Below, one piece after another: positions 1 to 4,987 of a stretch of 6,617 bases of DNA. A program made the translations under genes and the position numbers. The stretch lies in assembly GCA_030671905.1 (NCBI GenBank), contig DAOVHK010000081.1:1-6617 (forward strand), written 5' to 3'. Below the pieces are notes generated by a model. That model was not told the DNA's origin, ran no database searches, and saw nothing but the letters and a program-made list of their open reading frames with translations. Position 1 is the first letter of the stretch. Each line of letters starts with the position of its first letter. This DNA is from Clostridia bacterium. GTDB taxonomy: Bacteria; UBA6262; WVXT01.

Positions 1-1
1 A

Positions 2-1546
2 ATCATAGCTCACCCCCAGAAAAAGAGGGCCAGGAACTTTGAGGATGCCACTCAGTTGGCTATTGTCCAGGAGGTCCTTTCTGGCAAGACTCTGGGAAGC
101 AAGGAGTTCACTGACGAGAGGGGAGTGGAGATGGTTGGTGCTTATGCTCCAGTGAAGAGATTAGGCTGGGGGATGATTGTGCAGCAGGCAAAAAATGATG
201 CCTATATCTCGGCAATAAAAATGAAGCAGAACGCTATCCTCTGGATAATTCTGTCCATCTTTGGAGCAGCCCTGGTGGGGTTTCTTACTGCCCGGGGATT
301 GAGCCGTCCCATCCTCAACTTAATTGTGGGTGCGGGAAAGGTAGCCCAAGGCGATTTTACCCATAAAGTTGTGGTAGAGACTCACGATGAACTTTTAACT
401 CTAGCCGATACCTTCAATTTAATGACCCAGAAATTGAAAGAGTATAGTGACCTGCAGATTGACAGAATAATTGCCGAGAAAACCAAGACAGAAGCAGTCA
501 TCTACAGCATTGCCGATGGAATTGTGATGACAGATTTTTCTGGCAGGATAGCGCTTATGAACAAGCAGGCCCGGGAAATGCTTCAAGTTAGCGGGGAAGA
601 GGTGCTGGGCAAAGATTTGATAGATTACATTGGAGACAAGAGGATTGCCCAGAGCCTTCGTGAGATAATGGAACAGAAAGAGAAGACTGTAGTGAGGGAA
701 ATCGACCTCTCTCAGGGTCCTTACCGGAAGTTCATAAAGACAGGCACCAATATCGTAAAGACTGAGAAAGGAAAGAATCTGGGTGTGGTTACAGTGCTCC
801 ACGACATTACTCTGGAGAAAGAGATAGAAAAGATGAAAGATGATTTTGTCCATTCCATAACTCATGACCTCAGAAGCCCAATGACTTCCATTCGTGGGTT
901 CGCGGAGGTTCTGCTTGATGGCTCGGCTGGCGAAATAAATGAAGAGCAGAGGGAATTTTTGAAAATAATAGATGCTTCCGGCAAGAAACTTCTGGGTATG
1001 ATCAATAACATTTTAGACGTGGCAAAGTTAGAAACCGGTAGGATGAAACTTACTCTTGCAAAGTTCGACCCAAAGGAGACCGTTGAAAGAATCATCAAGA
1101 TAATGGAACCACAGGCAGTAAAAGCAGAGGTGAAGTTATCCAGTCAGGGATTAGACTCTGTTCCCAAAATTCGGGCTGATAGCGACATGATGGAGCGGGT
1201 AATTATGAATCTGGTCTCCAATGCCATAAAGTTTACTCCTTCTAAAGGGAGAATCGATATAATTGGACAAGACTTCCCGGATAGGATTCAAATTACAGTC
1301 GCTGATACCGGGATGGGTATTCCTCCAGACTATTTAGACACGGTATTTGACAAATTTCAGCAGGTAGTGGATAAGGTAGATAAGAGAAGGGGGTCTGGTT
1401 TAGGGTTAACTATCGCCAAACATGGAGTAGAGGCCCATTTAGGAAAAATCTGGGTGGAGTCGGAAATGGGAAAGGGAAGCAAGTTCTCTTTCTGGCTTCC
1501 CAAAAAGTTGGTAAAGAATAAAAAAGGAGAAATCGTATGTGGTTGA
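2..1546 (+). CDS. Sensor histidine kinase (dCache-HAMP-PAS-HisKA-HATPase), 5' end missing
   Basis: Membrane-bound two-component sensor kinase that would autophosphorylate on His and pass the phosphate to a receiver. The frame is open from the first bases of the window, so the N-terminus (first membrane helix and most of the sensor domain) lies upstream; 514 codons are visible. Numbered from the first visible codon: 1-70 resembles the membrane-proximal lobe of a Cache sensor (HP near the start, then GAYAPVKRLGWGMIVQQ); 77-97 is a hydrophobic transmembrane helix; about 98-150 is HAMP (SRPILNL, then DELLTLADTFNLM); about 160-270 is PAS (SIADGIVMTDFSGRI). The H-box is HSITHDLRSPMTSIRGF with phospho-acceptor His288; the N-box is NLVSNAIKFTP (Asn407); G1 is DTGMGI (Asp435); then FDKF and the G2 box GSGLGL (464-469). 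All catalytic boxes look intact. The last 10 bases overlap the next gene. The Cache ligand cannot be deduced. Confidence 0.95.
   Translation: MIAHPQKKRARNFEDATQLAIVQEVLSGKTLGSKEFTDERGVEMVGAYAPVKRLGWGMIVQQAKNDAYISAIKMKQNAILWIILSIFGAALVGFLTARGLSRPILNLIVGAGKVAQGDFTHKVVVETHDELLTLADTFNLMTQKLKEYSDLQIDRIIAEKTKTEAVIYSIADGIVMTDFSGRIALMNKQAREMLQVSGEEVLGKDLIDYIGDKRIAQSLREIMEQKEKTVVREIDLSQGPYRKFIKTGTNIVKTEKGKNLGVVTVLHDITLEKEIEKMKDDFVHSITHDLRSPMTSIRGFAEVLLDGSAGEINEEQREFLKIIDASGKKLLGMINNILDVAKLETGRMKLTLAKFDPKETVERIIKIMEPQAVKAEVKLSSQGLDSVPKIRADSDMMERVIMNLVSNAIKFTPSKGRIDIIGQDFPDRIQITVADTGMGIPPDYLDTVFDKFQQVVDKVDKRRGSGLGLTIAKHGVEAHLGKIWVESEMGKGSKFSFWLPKKLVKNKKGEIVCG
1525..1530 (+). promoter_or_regulatory. Ribosome binding site AGGAGA of the LysM/FecR gene
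   Basis: AGGAGA lies inside the last codons of the kinase, 6 bases before ATG 1537. This supports ATG 1537 as the start. A second in-frame ATG at 1546 shares its A with the kinase stop codon (TGATG), so coupled re-initiation there is also possible; it would remove only three residues before the signal peptide. Confidence 0.7.
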
Positions 1547-2967
1547 TGGGAAAGAAGGCAACCATTCTAATTATCACTTTTATGGCTATTCTGTCTCTCT
1601 TTTCCCTATCTCAAGCTCAGGAGGAGAGGGTCGAGCTTATCGAAGTGACTGTAAAGAAAGGAGATACACTCCACAAGTTTGCAGAGATATATTTACAGGA
1701 CCCATCACGGTGGCCAGAGATTTACAAATATAATAAATCCCTGGTCAAGAATCCCCACCTTATCCTTCCGGCAATGAAAATCAAGGTCCCGGTGGGTTTA
1801 CTGAAAGATGAGATTGCCGACATAATCCGTATAAGAAACAAGGTGCGTACCCGGAAAAGGGGAGAATCGGAATGGGAGAGGGCGGTTCTCCGTATGAGGC
1901 TATTCTCTGAAGATGGAATCAGAACTCTTTCTGACTCTCTCGCTCATATAGAATTTATAAAAGGTGAGATCATCAGGTTAGGGGAGAACTCACTGGTTAT
2001 CCTTAGACCACAAGAGAAAGAGGAGACAGTAGAGTTACTTTCCGGAGAGTTGAGAGCATCAGAGGCAAGGGTTCTCACTGCTTCTGCAATAGTTGAACCC
2101 CAAATCTCAGCTACGCTTGGCAAACCCGATTTCAAAACAAAGATAAAAAAGGACAAGACGACCCTGGTATCTGTTTACAAGGGGAAGGTGGATCTCATAT
2201 CCCAGGGAGAGAGAGTGACAATTAATGAAGGATTTATGTCTCAGGCAAAATTGGATTACGCTCCGGAAAAACCTATCGCCCTGCCGCCCCCTCCTGACCT
2301 GGACCAGGCCAAGGACGAGCTGGCAAAGGCACCGACTGCTCCTGAGTTAGGTGAACAGGAAGTGGTAAAAGAAGAGATTAATTTGGAGGAGACTCTTGTC
2401 GGTCTCGATTTCTCTGAAAAGAAGAGAAGACTGGGGATAAAATATCTCCATCTTCAGATCGCTTCTGACCCCAAATTTATGGATATCGTCGAAGATAAGA
2501 GATTGAAAAGTATCGCAGAGTACCGGAGGAGGAAACTTCCCGATGGCGAATATTTCTGGAGAATCTCTTATGTTTATGAAGACGAGTTCGAGAGCAAATA
2601 TTCTCCAGTCAGAAGTTTTACAGTTGTTACTACTCCTCCCGGGTTAGAGATATCTTCTCCCCAAGAAAGGGAAAAAATCCCGGATGAATTTGTTAAAGTG
2701 AAGGGCAGGACAGATGAAGGTTGCATAATAAGAGTAAATGATAAACGCATATACGTCGATGAGGAGGGAAAATTTTTCACTGTAGTATATTTGACTTTGG
2801 GGAAAAACATAATCACTGTTCAATCTGAAGATGAAAAGGGTAATGTAGCTATAGTAAAGAGAAAAGTGGAAGCAGTACCTCCGAAGAAGAAAGGCTTCTG
2901 GGGTGGGCCAGGGATTGCGATTACCATAGGTTTAATAGCAATTATTTTAAGCTTAAGTGTCCTTTAA
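1537..2967 (+). CDS. Exported LysM and FecR-like domain protein with Ig-type modules and C-terminal membrane helix
   Basis: A 476-residue envelope protein, probably peptidoglycan-binding and partner to the kinase encoded upstream. Residues 1-27 form a signal peptide (GKK, a hydrophobic stretch, likely cleavage after SQA). Residues 35-86 are a LysM domain (EVTVKKGDTLHKFAEIY, RWPEIYKYNKS, ILPAMKIKVP). About 95-240 resembles a FecR domain: beta-rich, with EDGIRTLSDSLAHIEFIKG, an LLSGELRAS turn, and VYKGKVDLISQGERVTINEG. A Pro-rich and then acidic linker follows (249-285). About 295-364 is fibronectin-like (LQIASDPKFMDIV, LPDGEYFWRISYVY), and 368-446 looks like a Glucodextranase_B-type Ig module (VKVKGRTDEG, RVNDKRIYVDEEGKFF, LGKNIITVQSEDEKGN). 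Residues 456-476 form a Gly/Ile/Leu helix at the very C-terminus, possibly a membrane anchor. No cytoplasmic anti-sigma segment or sigma-factor gene is visible, so this is not a classical FecR regulator. The domain order is clear; the function is inferred. Confidence 0.85.
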   Translation: MWLMGKKATILIITFMAILSLFSLSQAQEERVELIEVTVKKGDTLHKFAEIYLQDPSRWPEIYKYNKSLVKNPHLILPAMKIKVPVGLLKDEIADIIRIRNKVRTRKRGESEWERAVLRMRLFSEDGIRTLSDSLAHIEFIKGEIIRLGENSLVILRPQEKEETVELLSGELRASEARVLTASAIVEPQISATLGKPDFKTKIKKDKTTLVSVYKGKVDLISQGERVTINEGFMSQAKLDYAPEKPIALPPPPDLDQAKDELAKAPTAPELGEQEVVKEEINLEETLVGLDFSEKKRRLGIKYLHLQIASDPKFMDIVEDKRLKSIAEYRRRKLPDGEYFWRISYVYEDEFESKYSPVRSFTVVTTPPGLEISSPQEREKIPDEFVKVKGRTDEGCIIRVNDKRIYVDEEGKFFTVVYLTLGKNIITVQSEDEKGNVAIVKRKVEAVPPKKKGFWGGPGIAITIGLIAIILSLSVL

Positions 2968-2978
2968 AGGTTAAAGAA

Positions 2979-3797
2979 ATGCCTAAGAAAGTGCTTATTG
3001 TAGATAGTGATATTGATGCAAGGTTTTTAGTGAAGGTGCATTTAAGAAGATTCAATGTTGAATTTATCGAAGCCAGAAATGGAGAGTCGGGGTTGGAACT
3101 CGTCCAATCAAAGAAGCCCGATTTAATTATAATGGATTATGTCCTGCCCAAGTTGAGTGGCTACGAGATGATAAAGAGAATACAGAAGGACAAGGCTACC
3201 AGAGATATCCCTATAATTATAGCCACAATAGCCGGATTCGACTTGCAGATGAAAGAATTGAATGTTGTACAGTATCTCCCCAAACCTTTCTCTCGAGAAC
3301 AATTTTTAACAGCAGTGGAGAAAGCCTTAGGAAAGATGCCCCTTAAAAGGAAGGAAGCCAAAGTAGCCGCTCCGGGTGGTCAAACTGCAAAGGGAGCTTC
3401 TATCAAAAAGAAAAGGGAAGCTACAGCCACAATGAAAAAGATTGTTATAGCAGATGATGATGAAGATGTGAGAGAGTTATTGAAAAGTTTACTCAAAGAT
3501 AAATATCTAGTAATCCTGGCTAGAGATGGGCTGGATTTGATAGAAAAAGTCAAAAAAGAGAAACCAGACTTAATCATCTGTGATGTGATTATGCCCGGGC
3601 AGAGCGGCTATAAGAGTATTAAAAGGTTAAGGGAGAAGCCTGAATTTCTCAATTTGCCAGTAATCTTCAATTCGGGCTTAGTTAAAGATAAAGAGTTATA
3701 CGAGACCTTAAAGCCAGAAGGCCCGAGCTATTTCATAAACAAACCATTCGGGAAAAAGGTCATTTTAGATAAAATAGAAGAAATGTTAAGTAAATAA
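2979..3797 (+). CDS. Double receiver-domain response regulator without output domain
   Basis: A 272-residue cytoplasmic protein made of two CheY-like receiver domains joined by a Lys/Ala-rich linker (about 119-151). Receiver 1 (2-118) has Asp9, phospho-acceptor Asp53 (IIMDYVLPKLSG), Thr83 and Lys102-Pro103. Its acidic pair is incomplete because the second position is Ser10 (VDSD). Receiver 2 (153-272) has the full set: Asp159/Asp160, phospho-acceptor Asp202 (IICDVIMPGQSG), Ser232 and Lys255-Pro256. No DNA-binding, GGDEF or other effector domain follows before the stop. ATG 2979 is chosen because AAAGG (2966-2970) lies 8 bases upstream and the predicted first strand KKVLIVDSD starts at once. 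The gene follows the LysM/FecR gene after 11 bases, so it is probably the kinase's cognate acceptor, acting as a phosphorelay step, phosphate sink or protein-binding switch. Family assignment is very secure; partner and output are inference. Confidence 0.95.
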   Translation: MPKKVLIVDSDIDARFLVKVHLRRFNVEFIEARNGESGLELVQSKKPDLIIMDYVLPKLSGYEMIKRIQKDKATRDIPIIIATIAGFDLQMKELNVVQYLPKPFSREQFLTAVEKALGKMPLKRKEAKVAAPGGQTAKGASIKKKREATATMKKIVIADDDEDVRELLKSLLKDKYLVILARDGLDLIEKVKKEKPDLIICDVIMPGQSGYKSIKRLREKPEFLNLPVIFNSGLVKDKELYETLKPEGPSYFINKPFGKKVILDKIEEMLSK

Positions 3798-3803
3798 AAA
3801 AAA

Positions 3804-3825
3804 GGGTCAGAGTCATTTTTTGACT
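3804..3825 (+). repeat. Small palindrome upstream of tRNA-Arg, possibly REP-like
   Basis: AGTCA (3811-3815) and TGACT (3821-3825) form a 5-bp hairpin around five T residues, preceded by GGGTCAG, which allows an alternative GTCA/TGAC pairing. No T-run follows the 3' arm, so it is a poor intrinsic terminator. The GGGTCAGAGTC-hairpin layout reminds me of ends found beside REP-associated tyrosine transposases, but that is memory-based and no transposase gene is visible. Confidence 0.3.
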
Positions 3826-3832
3826 AAGTTAT

Positions 3833-3904
3833 GGGCTCATAGCTCAACGGATAGAGCACAGGGTTGCGGACCCTGGTGTGAGGGTTCGATTCCCTCTGAG
3901 CCCT
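3833..3904 (+). tRNA. tRNA-Arg, anticodon GCG
   Basis: Complete cloverleaf. The acceptor stem is GGGCTCA (3833-3839) with TGAGCCC (3897-3903); the D stem is GCTC/GAGC (3842-3845, 3854-3857). The anticodon stem CAGGG/CCCTG encloses the loop TTGCGGA, so the anticodon is GCG at 3866-3868 (reads CGC and CGU). The variable loop is four bases (GTGT), and the T stem GAGGG/CCCTC encloses TTCGATT. The discriminator would be T3904. CCA is not encoded, so it must be added after transcription. The anticodon is unusual for a bacterium, where ACG (edited to ICG) is normal. Confidence 0.95.
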
Positions 3905-3914
3905 TTAAGTTTAT

Positions 3915-3918
3915 AGGG
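3915..3918 (+). promoter_or_regulatory. Candidate ribosome binding site AGGG for the GTG-started membrane protein
   Basis: AGGG lies 7 bases before GTG 3926 and is the best-placed site. A stronger match, AGGAG at 3922-3926, overlaps the GTG itself and is too close to serve it. No ATG occurs in frame nearby, so the start remains somewhat uncertain. Confidence 0.4.
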
Positions 3919-3925
3919 ATCAGGA

Positions 3926-4372
3926 GTGAAAATTTTTTTAATTTTTGCAAATGGGATATGTGTTGGATTAGCGGGATTCATATTCCTCTATTTTCTTAAA
4001 TACAATTTCATTTCTTGGGTTATGACGGATATTCCTTCTCTCATCCAGATGTTTGTAGTATTTGCTCTGATTTTTGGGAAGAAAATATTAATGAATATTT
4101 CCATCCCTTTCCTTCTATTCTATGGAGCAGGGGGATTTTTTTTATTCGATTGGTCTTCCAGGACGATGCCTGCCCAGATAAGCCACTCGATAATGATTCT
4201 GACAGCTCTCTATATTAGCTATCTTATGATTACGCGCTGGGAGATAGGGAAGTTGGCAATCGGGATTATGCTCGGAATTATACTCTTTGTGCCGTTTAGA
4301 GTATTTGAGACTTACTATTTGGAAGCCCATCCAGAAATTAAAAGTCATTTCGAATTTTTTAAGGGCAAATAG
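3926..4372 (+). CDS. Small multi-pass membrane protein of unknown function
   Basis: A 148-residue, very hydrophobic protein that I do not recognise. Five probable membrane helices: about 3-22, 36-52, 55-75, 85-103 and 108-126, followed by a charged tail ending HFEFFKGK. Basic residues sit between the helices (GKK at 51-53, TRW near 104), as expected of an inner-membrane protein. There is no enzyme motif or cluster of conserved polar residues that suggests a reaction. GTG 3926 is used as start because the first helix begins within three codons and no ATG is available. The gene fills the space between two tRNAs, 21 bases after tRNA-Arg and 6 bases before tRNA-Ser, with no separate promoter or terminator visible. 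This implies transcription through the tRNAs. The hydrophobic profile argues that it is real; its function is unknown. Confidence 0.75.
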   Translation: MKIFLIFANGICVGLAGFIFLYFLKYNFISWVMTDIPSLIQMFVVFALIFGKKILMNISIPFLLFYGAGGFFLFDWSSRTMPAQISHSIMILTALYISYLMITRWEIGKLAIGIMLGIILFVPFRVFETYYLEAHPEIKSHFEFFKGK

Positions 4373-4378
4373 TTTTGT

Positions 4379-4465
4379 GGAGAGATGCCGGAGTGGTTGA
4401 ACGGGGCGGTCTCGAAAACCGCTATCCCGATTTCGGGATCGGAGGTTCGAATCCTCCTCTCTCCG
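4379..4465 (+). tRNA. tRNA-Ser, anticodon CGA
   Basis: Class II tRNA with a long variable arm. The acceptor stem GGAGAGA (4379-4385) pairs with TCTCTCC (4458-4464), with discriminator G4465 as expected for Ser. The D arm is CCGGAGTGGTTGAACGG. The anticodon stem GCGGT/ACCGC encloses CTCGAAA, giving anticodon CGA, which reads UCG. The variable arm folds on TCCCGA/TCGGGA. The T stem GGAGG/CCTCC encloses TTCGAAT. CCA is not encoded (TCTGA follows). Confidence 0.96.
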
Positions 4466-4480
4466 TCTGATTCACAGGAG

Positions 4481-4571
4481 TGGTCGCTGTTAGCAACGGG
4501 CGCGAGACGGTGAGCGCCCCGAGTCCGAAGGACCGCTGGAGCGCCGAGGTCACCGGAACGGAACAGAGATT
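4481..4571 (+). other. GC-rich, potentially structured intergenic element (possible RNA or leader)
   Basis: This stretch has no coding frame that I can support, and 4481-4560 is 70% GC (56 of 80), far above the flanking genes. Possible pairings: hairpin GGGCGC (4498-4503) with GCGCCC (4514-4519); its 10-base loop contains CGGTGA (4508-4513), which pairs perfectly with TCACCG (4550-4555) to make a pseudoknot; hairpin GTCC-GAA-GGAC (4523-4533); and closing helix CTGTT (4487-4491) with AACAG (4562-4566). GAGCGCC followed by GAG recurs at 4512 and 4539, recalling GAGCG-type intergenic repeats in some genomes. It lies between tRNA-Ser and the ribosome binding site at 4593, so it could be an independent small RNA, a cis-acting leader of the exported-protein operon, or a dispersed repeat. 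It does not match the hallmark sequences of SRP RNA, RNase P RNA or tmRNA that I know. Confidence 0.45.
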
Positions 4572-4592
4572 CGAAATTTGATAAAAGAAATT

Positions 4593-4598
4593 AGGAGG
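4593..4598 (+). promoter_or_regulatory. Ribosome binding site AGGAGG
   Basis: A full-strength Shine-Dalgarno sequence 8 bases before ATG 4607. It fixes the start of the small sorting-domain-like protein and suggests efficient translation. Confidence 0.8.
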
Positions 4599-4606
4599 TT
4601 GAGAAA

Positions 4607-4978
4607 ATGGTAAATTTGGGTAAAGTCATTTTTTGTGCTCTACTGGTAGTTACTCTTCTTGCTTTTCCTTTGGGAGCAAGCGACGGGATTGTTCTAAGAA
4701 TTGAATGGAATAACCCCTTTAATCCAGAAGCCTCAGATCCTCTTGACCGGTATACCGAGATATACTATAACGTGACCGAACAAGGAGCAACCATTAGAGT
4801 CTATTCAATCAACGGAGAACTTGTAAGGACATTGGCAGAAAACAAAACAGAAATGGAAGATACTATAGAATGGGATGGGAAGAACGATAAGGGCAGGGTT
4901 GTGGGAAGCGGAGTATATCTGGTCAATCTAAAAATTGGTAAATCTTCGAAGACCATAAAGGTCGTTGTGTTAAAATAA
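4607..4978 (+). CDS. Small exported FlgD-Ig / type IX sorting-domain-like protein
   Basis: A 123-residue protein. Residues 1-24 form a signal peptide (MVNLGK, a long hydrophobic core, likely cleavage at LGA-SD). Nearly all the remainder is one FlgD-type Ig module of the kind usually found as the C-terminal tail of large type IX-secreted proteins: NNPFNPE (35-41), TEIYYNV (50-56), TIRVYSINGELVRTL (62-76), IEWDGKNDKG (87-96), VGSGVYLVNL (99-108), and a basic end, KTIKVVVLK. In such tails the module follows hundreds of residues of passenger; here there is no passenger. The gene has its own strong ribosome binding site and is followed after 9 bases by a PorV-like barrel gene, so the two are probably one operon. 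It may be a surface or periplasmic adaptor, a barrel subunit, or a minimal cargo. It is not flagellar FlgD, because the N-terminal hook-cap segment is missing and no flagellar genes are nearby. The domain call is firm; the role is unknown. Confidence 0.85.
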   Translation: MVNLGKVIFCALLVVTLLAFPLGASDGIVLRIEWNNPFNPEASDPLDRYTEIYYNVTEQGATIRVYSINGELVRTLAENKTEMEDTIEWDGKNDKGRVVGSGVYLVNLKIGKSSKTIKVVVLK

Positions 4979-4983
4979 GGAGG
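4978..4983 (+). promoter_or_regulatory. Ribosome binding site AGGAGG overlapping the upstream stop codon
   Basis: AGGAGG begins with the last A of the preceding gene's TAA stop and lies 4 bases before ATG 4988. It fixes this start and suggests translational coupling of the two exported-protein genes. Confidence 0.8.
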
Positions 4984-4987
4984 TGGC

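Noticed and set aside
56..58. TTG as start of the histidine kinase
   Set aside because: The same frame is open to the window edge with Cache-like sequence upstream of it, and the protein needs an N-terminal membrane helix that is not in the window. The true start lies upstream.
419..865. Long antisense reading frame inside the kinase gene
   Set aside because: It lies opposite the HAMP/PAS/H-box region, whose conserved motifs explain the sequence, and it shows no domain or credible start context of its own.
3811..3830. Intrinsic terminator after the double receiver gene
   Set aside because: The stem is only 5 bp, the T-run is in the loop rather than after the stem, and AAGTTA follows. It does not meet the usual pattern.
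4481..4571. Known housekeeping RNA (SRP, RNase P, tmRNA, 6S) in the GC-rich gap
   Set aside because: None of the hallmark conserved segments of these RNAs that I know can be found; the element is left unassigned.
4448..4600. Integration (att) site of a mobile element at the tRNA-Ser 3' end
   Set aside because: No second copy of the tRNA 3' end is visible downstream and no integrase gene is present in the window.
4607..4978. Flagellar hook-cap protein FlgD
   Set aside because: Only the Ig-type part is shared. The protein has a cleavable signal peptide, lacks the FlgD N-terminal segment and has no flagellar neighbours.
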